Notes: generated by a model not told the origin, from the letters alone. DNA of 51,088 bases from Candidatus Yonathbacteria bacterium RIFCSPLOWO2_01_FULL_43_27 (GCA_001823545.1 MHUV01000006.1:91437-142524), one strand, 5' to 3'; positions 1 to 9,093 are shown, counted from the first letter of the stretch. Program-made: numbers and translations.

Positions 1-267
1 GTCCCTCGATCATACTCGAGGGATTGGGCCCATGTTTGCCAAGCGAATTTCGCAAGGCGGGATGATCTCTGCACGAGTGGAGATCCGGCTTCCTCCGTAA
101 CAATAGGATAATTGATGTCGGCCGTAAGGTGTCTGAGTCAATGAGTGGAACAAATATGCGCCCATGGGCGTTTTTTTTGTTTTAAAATAAAGGTGGTACC
201 GCGAGAGGTCTCAAACTCCCCGCCCTTTGTACAGGATTTTTCCTGTATGAAGGGCGGGGAGTTTTTT
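1..267 (+). promoter_or_regulatory. T-box riboswitch leader with antiterminator and terminator
   Basis: The antiterminator half is textbook. AAAGG (189-193), the bulge TGGTACC (194-200) and GCG (201-203) can pair with CGC (221-223) and CCTTT (224-228), giving the classical two-helix antiterminator with a seven-base bulge. The TGGT of the bulge is the part that pairs with an uncharged tRNA NCCA end and implies discriminator base A. The competing terminator is a 14-bp stem, 214-227 with 250-263, followed by a T run. Upstream are further hairpins: 2-9 with 16-23; GATCTC/GAGATC around 65-89; and a CGCC/GGCG hairpin with T8 at 159-178, which could instead pair with GGGCCCATG near 26-34. I could not place the Stem I specifier codon with confidence, so the sensed amino acid is unknown. 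The leader may begin before the window. Confidence 0.88.
214..267 (+). terminator. T-box attenuator terminator
   Basis: A 14-bp GC-rich stem (214-227 with 250-263) is followed by a T-rich run. Its 5' arm overlaps the 3' arm of the T-box antiterminator, so the two folds exclude each other. Confidence 0.9.
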
Positions 268-336
268 GTTGTCACTTTGGCACAACAAAAACAATTCGCA
301 ACAATAGTTCTTTAAAAAACCAAAAAGGAGGATTTT

Positions 337-1098
337 ATGTTTGACGCAGACCGTGTTGAAAAGGCTTTACGCGATGAAGGGAAACGAAAAGGTATCAACA
401 AAAACGAGATCGACCGCGCAGTACACTCAGCAATGCATATCGTTGAACGATGCGGGGAATTTTCTCAAAATCGAAAGATGGCCACAAGAATAGGTTCCAC
501 GCTCATGAACGGTTGTAAATCTGTTGTAGTGCCGGTATGCGTAAACTATCGCAACCTTGAGAATTGCGGTGGCGCAACAACGCTATTCCTCGAACGTCAC
601 ATCTCATTCCTGGAAAGCATCGGCGCTTGTTCGTTTGCACTTGCGCCGACATTTCTTGTTCCGCGACATGAGGCGACAAGCGATATCTTGAACCGTTGGT
701 ATAGGATTTCAGAAGATAGTCTCACAAAAGTCTTTCAAGGAATCTACACCACTGCACGAACTCTCTCAGAGAAGCACAGGTGGAATGTTTGCCCTATGGA
801 CATACTCATTCCCGATATTGTAGAGAGGGAGCAAGAAGCATATGTAGCACTTTCTTCTGACACTAGTGTTGAGAGGCAGATCAATGCACATATGTTACGA
901 CGACGTGCTCTCTACTCCGAACGCATGCAGGTTGAAGAAATGCGGTCGCTGACGGTGCGTACCGCCGCTCAATACGTAGCTTTCGGCAATTTTGCCGCAA
1001 AGAACAATCTTCTCATCTGCAACCACACAACCACAAGTCTACAGTGGTATACACGAACAGGTGCAGCAGTGCTCCATAACCCTATCTCTCTCGGGTAG
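337..1098 (+). CDS. T-box-controlled orphan protein, 253 aa
   Basis: I do not recognise this protein. It starts at an ATG seven bases after a strong Shine-Dalgarno site (AAGGAGG), downstream of the T-box terminator, and is followed by its own terminator, so it is a single-gene unit. It has no signal peptide or obvious membrane segment. Residues about 58-110 could form a beta-alpha-beta unit (VVVPVCVNY, then a helix, then CSFALAPTF). The C-terminal part contains QYVAFGNF and TTTSLQWYTRT. The latter faintly recalls the C-terminal YV..E and S-L-x-Y-H pattern of cyclodipeptide synthases, which consume aminoacyl-tRNA and would suit T-box control. However, the catalytic Glu position is Gly and no N-terminal GxSxxN motif is visible, so that reading is weak. 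It is not a recognisable aminoacyl-tRNA synthetase, amino-acid transporter or biosynthesis enzyme. Confidence 0.85.
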   Translation: MFDADRVEKALRDEGKRKGINKNEIDRAVHSAMHIVERCGEFSQNRKMATRIGSTLMNGCKSVVVPVCVNYRNLENCGGATTLFLERHISFLESIGACSFALAPTFLVPRHEATSDILNRWYRISEDSLTKVFQGIYTTARTLSEKHRWNVCPMDILIPDIVEREQEAYVALSSDTSVERQINAHMLRRRALYSERMQVEEMRSLTVRTAAQYVAFGNFAAKNNLLICNHTTTSLQWYTRTGAAVLHNPISLG

Positions 1099-1104
1099 TT
1101 CCTC

Positions 1105-1132
1105 AAGCCACTCTACGGAGTGGCTTTTTTTT
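1105..1132 (+). terminator. Rho-independent terminator after the T-box gene
   Basis: AGCCACTC and GAGTGGCT form an 8-bp stem with a TACG loop, followed by eight T. Confidence 0.92.
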
Positions 1133-1154
1133 GGCCGTCGTGTAGACTTATCAG

Positions 1155-1919
1155 ATGGTTAATATTTTACGAACTAGATTTAAAAAAGAGATTGTAAGCG
1201 AGTTCCTCCCTCCCGCGATAAATTCAAACAAAGTAATCATTCTTTGTGCAGGTATGCCTAGTTATCCCGGACGAAGAAATGATCTTATGGAGTTCTTGTC
1301 GCAGAAAGGGTACTGGGTATTTTTGCCTCGATATCGTGGGACATGGGAAAGCGGTGGATCCTTTCTTAAAAGATCACCACATCAAGACATTTTAGATATT
1401 ACAGACTCTCTCGAGGCGGGGTTTATAGATCTCTGGAACAAGAAAAAATACGCGATACGCAACCCAAATGTTTTTGTGATCGGTTCCAGTTTCGGAGGAC
1501 CTGCGGCGATCCTTTCCTCGCTCCATCCAAAAGTAAAAAAAATTGTTGCATTATCTCCGGTTATCGACTGGAATAACGAAAGCGAGCTCGAGCCAATTGA
1601 TTGGCTCGGCGAGTTTACACGTTCCGCGTTCGGAAACGGCTACCGTTTTGAACAAAGAGATTGGGATAAATTAAAATCTGGTAAATTCTATAGTCCCCTT
1701 GCCGCTCAAAACAAGCTCAAGGGAGCCAACATACTACTTTTCCATGCAAAAGATGACGAGGTTGTTTACTATGAACCTACAAAAGTTTTTTCTGTCAAAA
1801 CCAACTCCACACTCGTTACACTTAAAACCGGCGGGCATTTGTCTATTTCACAGATTTCGACCCCGCAGTTCTGGAAAAAGATATCGTCTTTTATCACCAA
1901 GCGCACACCGAAGGGGTAA
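1155..1919 (+). CDS. alpha/beta hydrolase family protein
   Basis: This is a 254-aa serine hydrolase-like protein of the dienelactone hydrolase/peptidase S9 type. The nucleophile elbow GSSFGG lies near residue 115. The likely acid is in HAKDDEVVY near residue 200, and the likely catalytic His is in TGGHLSI near residue 229, in the usual Ser-Asp-His order. An RYRGTWESGG stretch near residue 60 fits the oxyanion/loop region of this fold. There is no signal peptide, so it is probably cytoplasmic. No ribosome binding site is visible; a possible -10 (TAGACT) lies about eight bases before the ATG. Substrate cannot be told from sequence. It converges with the leftward methyltransferase gene. Confidence 0.85.
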   Translation: MVNILRTRFKKEIVSEFLPPAINSNKVIILCAGMPSYPGRRNDLMEFLSQKGYWVFLPRYRGTWESGGSFLKRSPHQDILDITDSLEAGFIDLWNKKKYAIRNPNVFVIGSSFGGPAAILSSLHPKVKKIVALSPVIDWNNESELEPIDWLGEFTRSAFGNGYRFEQRDWDKLKSGKFYSPLAAQNKLKGANILLFHAKDDEVVYYEPTKVFSVKTNSTLVTLKTGGHLSISQISTPQFWKKISSFITKRTPKG

Positions 1920-1984
1920 TGAAGAGATTGTGCTATCACATTTTATGATAAAAAAATGATGACTGCTTAAATTACCTTTTTTTT

Positions 1985-2545
1985 CTAAATTTCGTAAACG
2001 TACAATTTGCGAGCAAGCTTATCCCCTTTTTTCGTTGTGTCTATTATTTTAATAGGCACCCAATCCGAGATCTCGTAATCGCACGACACTACGCGAGTTC
2101 CTTTTTTACATTCTTGAAGAATTTTAGGAGCCAGCTTCCCAAGAACATCTGTAAAAAGATAAACATAAATATGCGTAGCGGGTGAAATATTTGTTTTAAA
2201 AAAATTATCTCTGATTACCTCTATTGATAATTTTCGAGTATATATTTTTGCAAGAAGGAATGGGATAATGCCGTTCTCTATACCAATTCCACGCACTCCT
2301 TTTATTTTTGTTACTGCATGTTCCAGAATACTTCCATTACCACACCCAAGATCATAAAGGATACTACTCTCAGATAATTGCAGAGCATCGATAACCTGAG
2401 AGACCACCCTCTTTCTTGTGGAGATGAAAGGAACATCTCCCGTAAGAAAATCTCTCATATGCAAGAGGAACATAGACAACCACACGAGCATCAAAGTTAG
2501 TATGAGTATTAAAAAAACAGATCCGAGGAGGTAATTAGAAGACAT
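1985..2545 (-). CDS. membrane-anchored class I SAM methyltransferase
   Basis: The 186-aa protein has one N-terminal membrane helix (about residues 6-28) followed by a Rossmann-type methyltransferase domain. Motif I is DLGCGNGSILEHA near residue 65, followed by a GIGIENG acidic strand end near residue 90. It resembles the small N-anchored methyltransferases (FAM173/ATPSC-KMT-like) that modify lysines of membrane proteins; that substrate is only a family-based guess. It lies 103 bp downstream of the ABC exporter gene on the same strand and may be co-transcribed with it. Confidence 0.8.
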   Translation of the reverse strand: MSSNYLLGSVFLILILTLMLVWLSMFLLHMRDFLTGDVPFISTRKRVVSQVIDALQLSESSILYDLGCGNGSILEHAVTKIKGVRGIGIENGIIPFLLAKIYTRKLSIEVIRDNFFKTNISPATHIYVYLFTDVLGKLAPKILQECKKGTRVVSCDYEISDWVPIKIIDTTKKGDKLARKLYVYEI

Positions 2546-2648
2546 TATATATTTAAAAAGATTCTAAATACTTCATTCTTGTTTAACTATCGAAATACGA
2601 TCCTTATTTCACCAAATCATTTTAACCCAAACTAAAAATAACAAAAAC

Positions 2649-4460
2649 CTACACAAGTCCGATATGAAGCTCGTACCGATGACGGTAGTTACCATCTTTT
2701 ATTTTCATTAGTTCATCGTGACTTCCCTCTTCTACTATTTTTCCTTTTTCAAGCACAAAGATGCGATTTGCTTTTCGTACTGTTGAAAGACGGTGTGCGA
2801 TGATAAAAGTCGTGCGTCCACGCATCAGTTTCTCTAAAGCCTCCGTCACGTTGCGCTCTGTTTCAGAATCAAGCGCGCTTGTTGGTTCATCTAAAATCAA
2901 AATTTTAGGATCACGTAAAATTGCTCGTGCGATCGCAACACGTTGTTTCTGCCCTACAGAAAGCTTAACTCCTCGTTCTCCCACCACCGTATCAAACCCG
3001 AGAGGAAGTGCCTTGATAAATTCTTCTGCGTGAGCTTCTTTTGTAGCACGGATGATATCTTCATCTGAAGAAGTAAACGAGCCGTAGCATATGTTCGATT
3101 TGATGGTGCTATTAAAAAGCGCTACTTCTTGAGGCACGACGGCTATATTTTTTCGAAGGTTGGTGAGTTGAAGTATTCGCGTATCAATACCGTCAATAAG
3201 AACACTTCCTTTTGAAGGAAAGTAATAACCTGAGATAAGAGAAATGGTAGTACTCTTACCAACTCCCGACTCTCCTACAAATGCAACCACTTCTCCCGCA
3301 CGAACTTTAATATTAACACCAGATAGTACTTCTGGTTGACCATCCCCATACGCAAAATGAACATTTTCAAAAACAACTTCGCCAGAAAAATGTTCGGGAG
3401 ATACTGCACCCTCCGGAGTATAATTTTCTTTTTTCCCCTCAAAAATTTCCTCTGCTTGTGCTGCGGTGGTAATACCATTCTGGATATTTTGCCAACTATG
3501 ACCCAATGAAACAAAAGGACCAAAAAACATTAATGCATATCCATTAAGTGCAATTAATTCACCAACAGTGATGGTACCATCTGAGACAAACTTTACAGAA
3601 AAAAGAAAGATTGCAAACTGTGTTGCGAACACAATGATTCGCTGAAAGAAACTGACACTGCTCCAACGACGTTCAACCTGATACCACAATCGAAAAGTTC
3701 TCTCCATAAGTGATTCTTGAACTTTTTGAATCTCATAATCTTCGCTTGCGGCTTGTTTAACACTCTCAATCTGCATCACGGCCTGAGCAGCATCATCCCA
3801 TCCCTCGCTCCATGATGTGTGTGCAGCAGCATCAATTGCCGCGATAGGTAAGAGAATCTTTATCAAAAGCGCCACATAGAGAAGCACGCCTACCACCAAA
3901 ATACTCGCAAGAAACATATTGATACTCGCTGCAAGAACAATGCCAATAACAATACTAAGAAACTGCGGGGCGATATCCGCGACTGTTCTCACAATCGAAG
4001 AAACCCTCCATCCCGTATTGCTTATTTTTTGCATCGCGCCATTAATATGCACATTTTTGTGATACATTAGTGTGGCACTAAACAAACGAACAAATCCACG
4101 CGCCTGAATACCAAAAAGCACTCCCGTATCCACACGTCGACGCAGACGATCCATAACCCAATCAATATTATTTGAGATAAGTTGAACAAGAACCCATACG
4201 CCAAGCAACGCCATCCACAAAGGAAGCGCACCCGCAAAAAGAAGATTCTTCCCTTGAGAAAGGTCGATGAGCGTGTCAAAAAAGCGTCCTGTCACATAAG
4301 GAACGAAACCATTGGCGACTGCGGAAACAACACCCAATAACACCAAAATGGTGAGTTCCTTTTTGAATGACCGGACATGACTCCATATGGCCTTCAATCC
4401 TATTTTTATTTGCTCTTTTTGATTAGATAATTTTCTTTCCGATTGATTTATTGTAGACAT
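2649..4460 (-). CDS. ABC exporter half-subunit 1 (membrane + ATPase domains)
   Basis: About 603 aa. An exporter-type membrane domain with roughly six helices (residues about 40-330) is followed by an ATP-binding domain with Walker A GESGVGKST, Q-loop VVPQEVALF, Walker B ILILDEPTSALD and switch His in IIAHRLST. The signature is LSVGQKQR, a mild variant of LSGGQ. The frame stays open to a GTG at 4481, but the ATG at 4460 is preferred because a -10-like CTATTAT/TATAAT stretch lies directly before it; the transcript would be nearly leaderless. A second exporter half gene lies 75 bp upstream on the same strand, so the pair probably forms a heterodimer of the MsbA/lipid or peptide exporter type. 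Substrate is unknown. Confidence 0.9.
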   Translation of the reverse strand: MSTINQSERKLSNQKEQIKIGLKAIWSHVRSFKKELTILVLLGVVSAVANGFVPYVTGRFFDTLIDLSQGKNLLFAGALPLWMALLGVWVLVQLISNNIDWVMDRLRRRVDTGVLFGIQARGFVRLFSATLMYHKNVHINGAMQKISNTGWRVSSIVRTVADIAPQFLSIVIGIVLAASINMFLASILVVGVLLYVALLIKILLPIAAIDAAAHTSWSEGWDDAAQAVMQIESVKQAASEDYEIQKVQESLMERTFRLWYQVERRWSSVSFFQRIIVFATQFAIFLFSVKFVSDGTITVGELIALNGYALMFFGPFVSLGHSWQNIQNGITTAAQAEEIFEGKKENYTPEGAVSPEHFSGEVVFENVHFAYGDGQPEVLSGVNIKVRAGEVVAFVGESGVGKSTTISLISGYYFPSKGSVLIDGIDTRILQLTNLRKNIAVVPQEVALFNSTIKSNICYGSFTSSDEDIIRATKEAHAEEFIKALPLGFDTVVGERGVKLSVGQKQRVAIARAILRDPKILILDEPTSALDSETERNVTEALEKLMRGRTTFIIAHRLSTVRKANRIFVLEKGKIVEEGSHDELMKIKDGNYRHRYELHIGLV

Positions 4461-4535
4461 ATTATATTTATAATAGCACACTACAAAAGGTCATTTACTT
4501 TACTTTGACTATTATTCTCTTTTTATATTTAAACC

Positions 4536-6341
4536 TTACGCTCGGTACCCCTCTGCTTGGATGGTGAAGGCGTGGTGATATTTACCTTTGCGTGCCATAA
4601 GCTCGTCATGACTACCACTTTCGATGATTTCACCTTTATCTAGGACGTAAATCTTGTCCGCGTTGCGCACAGTAGAAAAGCGGTGCGAAATGATGATGAC
4701 GGTCTTTCCTTTAAAAAAGTCATATATTTGTCCGAAAATTTCACTCTCAGAAACAGCATCGATGGATGCGGTTGGTTCGTCAAAAATAACGACGGGTGAA
4801 TTGCGGTAGAAAAATCTTGCAATCGCTATTTTTTGCCACTGCCCTGTACTTGGACGCGTGCCACCTTTGAATTTTTCACTGAGGACCTGATCATATCCAT
4901 TTTTGAAGTTCGCGAGGAATGAATTTACATTCGCCTTGTTCGCCGCTTCTATCATCCGCTCTTCATCGAGCTTTTCGTGTGCATTACCAAGATGAATATT
5001 TTCCTTGAGTGTGAGCGGTGAATAGGTGTTGTAATCCTGAAACAATACGCCAAGATTTTTGTACCAACTTTCTATTTTAATATCATTGATGTTTGTACTA
5101 TCCAAAAGAATCTCGCCTTCGCTCACCTTGTAGAATCGTGAAAGAATTCTGACCAATGTAGTTTTCCCTGCGCCATTCTCCCCCACAATCGCAATCTTTT
5201 CCCCCGGCTTAATCTCGAGGTTAAGATTTTTAATGACGTTGGTTTCCGCGCGTGGGTATGCAAAACTTACATTTTTTAACGTAATATTCGGTGGTGTCTC
5301 GTTTTCTGGAAGTACAACAGCACCATCAGTAATGTTTGGCTTCATCTCGAATACTTCTTTAATTTCAGCAATCCTTATACTACGCTCTCGTAGGGCGGTA
5401 TAGCTGCCACTCATCGAGGTGAGATTACTAATGAAAATATTGAGTGATCTGATTTGAAACGTGACATCGCCGACAGAAATGAGTCCTTTGAGGAAGTTTT
5501 TAAATATAATGAAATATCCGGCAATACTCGCGCTTGAAGTCAGTAACCCAAACAAGAAGCCATAACTCCGCCATTTTCTCAATATCTTCAAGTCGGCCGT
5601 CGCAAAGTAGTCAGTATATTTTCGATAAACACCACTTAAATAGCCGTACGCCGACGTGATAAATATCTCCTGCAGGTTGATAGTCTCGATGAGAATGTCA
5701 AAGATATTCCGCGCGCGCCTCCTATTCTCCGTTTCGTTTCTCCATAATCGCCATTGTTTTTGTAAAAAATATTTACTGGACAGCATACCTGGGATGACCG
5801 TAAGGATGATGATCCCGGTAAATATCGGCATCATCTTTACTATTACCAGCGCCGCCACCAATAGGGTAATGATCTTTGCAAAGAAGATGGACCCCCTCTC
5901 AAAATCCTGATTGAGTAAATTGAGAGTCTCTTTTGACCTCTGAATCTTGTTTACCACATCGGGAACTTCTAATGTTTGAATCCCGAGAGAGTGAATGTGT
6001 TGATAGAAATAGTATGGCGTTTTGAAATTATTAAATGTTGAGAGCACAGAAGAGAGATAATAATTAGAATGGTTTACCGCCGAAGATATAATGTTGTATC
6101 CAAATAAAAGGCCGAGCGCGGGAATAATTTCTTGCGGTTCAGCGCCAGTACCGGCGATACCAATAGCAACATCCAATAATCGCGCAAATATGTATGCATA
6201 AACGAGAGGCTCTAGTTCTATAAAAACGATTACCGCCACCTTCAGAACCGCTACCACAGGAGATAGCTTCATTTGGAATGCAAAGGACCATCGCAATGTA
6301 TTCAAAAATTGCAAAAATGAAAGTTTATTTTCTTGTTCCAT
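4536..6341 (-). CDS. ABC exporter half-subunit 2, degenerate signature motif
   Basis: This 601-aa protein has an N-terminal membrane domain (about residues 20-310) and a C-terminal ATPase domain with Walker A GENGAGKTT, Q-loop LFQDYNTYS, Walker B VVIFDEPTASID and switch His IISHRFST. The ABC signature reads PSTGQWQK instead of LSGGQ, so one ATP site of a heterodimer with the downstream exporter subunit may be catalytically weak, as is known for asymmetric ABC exporters. The ATG at 6341 follows an extended -10 (TGGTATACT) by about 12 bases, without a visible ribosome binding site. It lies downstream of ftsE but is separated from it by a terminator. Confidence 0.9.
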   Translation of the reverse strand: MEQENKLSFLQFLNTLRWSFAFQMKLSPVVAVLKVAVIVFIELEPLVYAYIFARLLDVAIGIAGTGAEPQEIIPALGLLFGYNIISSAVNHSNYYLSSVLSTFNNFKTPYYFYQHIHSLGIQTLEVPDVVNKIQRSKETLNLLNQDFERGSIFFAKIITLLVAALVIVKMMPIFTGIIILTVIPGMLSSKYFLQKQWRLWRNETENRRRARNIFDILIETINLQEIFITSAYGYLSGVYRKYTDYFATADLKILRKWRSYGFLFGLLTSSASIAGYFIIFKNFLKGLISVGDVTFQIRSLNIFISNLTSMSGSYTALRERSIRIAEIKEVFEMKPNITDGAVVLPENETPPNITLKNVSFAYPRAETNVIKNLNLEIKPGEKIAIVGENGAGKTTLVRILSRFYKVSEGEILLDSTNINDIKIESWYKNLGVLFQDYNTYSPLTLKENIHLGNAHEKLDEERMIEAANKANVNSFLANFKNGYDQVLSEKFKGGTRPSTGQWQKIAIARFFYRNSPVVIFDEPTASIDAVSESEIFGQIYDFFKGKTVIIISHRFSTVRNADKIYVLDKGEIIESGSHDELMARKGKYHHAFTIQAEGYRA

Positions 6342-6386
6342 AGTTTATGCAAAAGTATACCATGCTTATAGTTAACTAATAAATAA

Positions 6387-6415
6387 AGAAAAAAACCGAG
6401 CGTTAGGGCTCGGTT
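6387..6415 (-). terminator. terminator of ftsE
   Basis: An 8-bp stem (AACCGAGC at 6394-6401 with GCTCGGTT at 6408-6415) has a T-rich tract on the minus-strand side. Confidence 0.88.
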
Positions 6416-6453
6416 CTTTGTTGACGAATTTTATTCGTCGTGTTTAGAGAAAA

Positions 6454-7134
6454 CTACAACGCGTATTTTCCTGTTGGGTCGTCGCGGGTGACACGGCCGT
6501 GATCCATCGTGATCACTCGTTTTCCGAGAGATTCTACGACGCCTTTATTGTGGGTCGTTAAGATAACCGTCGTACCGAGGTCATTAATCTTTTTCAATAT
6601 CTGAATAATTTCGTACGTATTCACGGGATCAAGGTTGCCCGTAGGTTCGTCAGCCACGATAACATCGGGATGATTGATGATTGCGCGTGCGATAGCAACA
6701 CGCTGAAGCTCTCCTCCAGAAAGCTGGCGAGGAAAATTCCACATCTTTTTTGTTAAGTCCACGAGCTCGAGCACGTGGGGAACATCAGACGCAATATCTG
6801 TATCTGGCTTTCCCGCAACCTCCATCGCAAACGCCACATTTTCGTACGCGGTTTTGTTGGGAAGAAGGCGAAAATCTTGAAAGATAATACCGATCCTGCG
6901 ACGAAGCTCGGGCATATCCTTTTTCTTTATTTTTTTGATATCGATTGAGTCGATGGAAACGGTTCCATTTGTTGCCTGTTCTTCACCGAGAAGTAGTTTT
7001 GTGAGGGTAGTCTTGCCAGCGCCTGAATGTCCCACGATAGACACAAATTCTCCTTCTTTTATTGCAAAGGTGACACCATCGAGCGCCATCGTGCCATCGG
7101 GATATGTTTTCGAGACGTTATCAAAGTAAATCAT
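6454..7134 (-). CDS. ftsE: cell division ATP-binding protein FtsE
   Basis: A 226-aa ABC ATPase with Walker A GHSGAGKTT, the FtsE-typical Q-loop QDFRLLPNKTAYENVAF, signature LSGGELQR, Walker B VIVADEPTGNLD and switch His TTHNKG. FtsE pairs with the membrane protein FtsX to control septal peptidoglycan hydrolases. Here ftsX is not adjacent: downstream is a terminator and then the ABC exporter, upstream is a PAP2 phosphatase. ftsX is either elsewhere or missing. The start is preceded by an extended -10 (TGCTATACT) ending about six bases before the ATG, so the mRNA is probably leaderless. Confidence 0.93.
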   Translation of the reverse strand: MIYFDNVSKTYPDGTMALDGVTFAIKEGEFVSIVGHSGAGKTTLTKLLLGEEQATNGTVSIDSIDIKKIKKKDMPELRRRIGIIFQDFRLLPNKTAYENVAFAMEVAGKPDTDIASDVPHVLELVDLTKKMWNFPRQLSGGELQRVAIARAIINHPDVIVADEPTGNLDPVNTYEIIQILKKINDLGTTVILTTHNKGVVESLGKRVITMDHGRVTRDDPTGKYAL

Positions 7135-7161
7135 AGGTACAGTATAGCAATTTTTTTTGGA

Positions 7162-7704
7162 TTACGAAATTTGTATTTTCTGCGTAATGCGCGCAAGGAT
7201 ATATCGCAAAATATGGTATCCAAGAACACCAAGAATACCGCCCAAAATCCATCCTGCCAGAATATCAAATGGCCAATGCACTCCTACGGCAATACGCATA
7301 CTACCAATAATAAGTGCGCCCATCACATACACGAGTGCTAAACGACGACGAATAAAAAAGAGCGATGTCGCGAGCGCCATAAAGAACGTAGCGTGCCCCG
7401 AAGGAAATGAATCCCCTCCTCCGTGGGTGTACAAAACATACGCATCAGACAATACTTCAAACGGACGTGGGTGAGGTAATAAGTGCTTAAAAATGTATGC
7501 AATCGCATACGCAAAAAATGCCGTACTAAGTACCATCAAGATATCACGCGCACCTTGCTTTTTGTCTTTGTAAAAGAAAAAAGAAATGAGAAGTCCGAGC
7601 ACTAAAAGATATCCGAAACGATCACTAAAAAAAATAATGAGCTGATCAAAAAGATAACCTTGTCCTGCAATACTATTGATAAGATAAAAAATGGATTCGT
7701 TCAT
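7162..7704 (-). CDS. PAP2-family membrane phosphatase (BcrC-like)
   Basis: This 180-aa polytopic protein has the three phosphatase motifs of the PAP2 superfamily: K-x6-RP (KHLLPHPRP, about residues 73-81), SFPSGHATF (about residues 99-107) and HWPFDILAG (about residues 148-156). Five to six membrane helices are apparent. The size and N-terminus suggest undecaprenyl-diphosphate phosphatase of the BcrC/PgpB group, which recycles the lipid carrier for cell wall synthesis; a phosphatidylglycerophosphatase role is also possible. Its neighbour upstream is a polyprenyl-phosphate sugar transferase that uses the same carrier. Confidence 0.88.
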   Translation of the reverse strand: MNESIFYLINSIAGQGYLFDQLIIFFSDRFGYLLVLGLLISFFFYKDKKQGARDILMVLSTAFFAYAIAYIFKHLLPHPRPFEVLSDAYVLYTHGGGDSFPSGHATFFMALATSLFFIRRRLALVYVMGALIIGSMRIAVGVHWPFDILAGWILGGILGVLGYHILRYILARITQKIQIS

Positions 7705-7743
7705 AATTATAAATATTCTTTATTGCACATTTTTACACACTCA

Positions 7744-9093
7744 CTATACACCTTTGCGCGAGAGTACGAGCTTGATCGTTTTGAGCAAAATAACCACATC
7801 GAGAACCAGTGAACGATTTTTTATGTAGTAGAGGTCATAAGAAAGTTTATTGCGTGTCTCCTCGGTATCCACGCCGTGATGCGGATGACGTTCGTGGTAC
7901 AGCTGTGCCCAACCTGAGAGCCCTGGTTTAACCAAGTGACGAATATTATAATACGGTATTTCCTTTTCATACACCGCGACCCCAGAAGGAAGCTCTGGGC
8001 GTGGACCGATGAGCGAAAGGTCGCCACGGAGCACATTCCACAGCTGTGGCAATTCATCAATCCTCGTTTTTCGCAAAATATTTCCGACACGTGTCACGCG
8101 ATTTTCTCTCTGTGAAGAAAGCTCGGTTTCGTTGCGACTCATCGAGCGGAACTTGTAGAGTTTAATGGTCTTACTATCTTTTCCTACACGTTCCTGTGTA
8201 ATAAAAAGAGGACCACCATCGTCGAGCTTGATCGCAAGATACACAAACGGATAAAACAAGAGAGAAAGGGCGCCTCCGAACAGCGCCGAAATAATATCAA
8301 GTCCTCGTTTCAAAAAATCATAACCCGCGTGGGCTGATGAAGAAATATTTTCGAGAAACCAACTATGACGGACGATCGAAAGTGGAATACGCGCAAAAAC
8401 TTCTTCGTATACCTCATGCATATCGTAGAATCGTACGCGCGCAAAAATGAGGTTATAAAGCGTCGGCAGAATTTTTTCCGCTTTTTCGTTATGCAAATCA
8501 ATGACTATGGAAGAAATCTTTTCGCTATAAATACGGTCAATGATCTCTTTTTTGAAATCAATACCATCGATCTGTGTAAGATCAACCGAAGAAACAAAGC
8601 GTAGGTTGTAGTGCCCGTGCACGTTTACTTCATTCTTGAGTACGCTCATCTCCTCCCCTGCACCGATCAATATCGCCGGCTCCTGATGTTTGATATTAAA
8701 AAGTGTCGGCCCTAACAGTCGCCACACAATAAGGAGGAGTGTCGAGATCAACAAGAAAAGCGCGAGGATCGTCTTGGGCGCAACACCGATATAGGGCGTG
8801 AAGAGATAGAAGAACACAACCGCAATGACGCTATTGATAAGCTGTGCATTCAAAATCGAGCCCAGAATCTTTTTCTTAAAGACTAACGCGTGTTTCTCAT
8901 AAAAACCGGCGACAAAAAACACCATGATCCACGCGACGAGCAACACGATGAGCGGGACGGTGTAAGACTGGATGAGCGCGAGCGAAGGAACCGCTCCCAT
9001 ACGAAAAACGAGCGTAAGCCAGAACGCAACAATGAGCGAAATGATATCCCCTAGAAAAAGAATAATGGGCTCTTTTTTGCTTCCAATAGTCAT
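7744..9093 (-). CDS. polyprenyl-phosphate sugar-1-phosphate transferase (WbaP/WcaJ type)
   Basis: The 449-aa protein has an N-terminal bundle of about four membrane helices (residues 10-130), a CoA-binding-like central domain with GAGEEM near residue 143, another membrane helix near residue 270 and the C-terminal bacterial sugar transferase domain. Diagnostic motifs of that domain are QERVGKD, LYKFRSM, RIDELPQLWNVL, GDLSLIGPRPE and KPGLSGWAQ. It would transfer a sugar-1-phosphate to undecaprenyl phosphate to start a surface polysaccharide or glycan. Together with the divergent glycosyltransferase at 9406 it suggests glycan synthesis, though no full polysaccharide cluster is present. Confidence 0.93.
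   Translation of the reverse strand: MTIGSKKEPIILFLGDIISLIVAFWLTLVFRMGAVPSLALIQSYTVPLIVLLVAWIMVFFVAGFYEKHALVFKKKILGSILNAQLINSVIAVVFFYLFTPYIGVAPKTILALFLLISTLLLIVWRLLGPTLFNIKHQEPAILIGAGEEMSVLKNEVNVHGHYNLRFVSSVDLTQIDGIDFKKEIIDRIYSEKISSIVIDLHNEKAEKILPTLYNLIFARVRFYDMHEVYEEVFARIPLSIVRHSWFLENISSSAHAGYDFLKRGLDIISALFGGALSLLFYPFVYLAIKLDDGGPLFITQERVGKDSKTIKLYKFRSMSRNETELSSQRENRVTRVGNILRKTRIDELPQLWNVLRGDLSLIGPRPELPSGVAVYEKEIPYYNIRHLVKPGLSGWAQLYHERHPHHGVDTEETRNKLSYDLYYIKNRSLVLDVVILLKTIKLVLSRKGV

Noticed and set aside
337-1098. Calling the T-box gene a cyclodipeptide synthase
   Set aside because: Only a faint C-terminal pattern matches; the catalytic Glu and the N-terminal GxSxxN motif are not seen.
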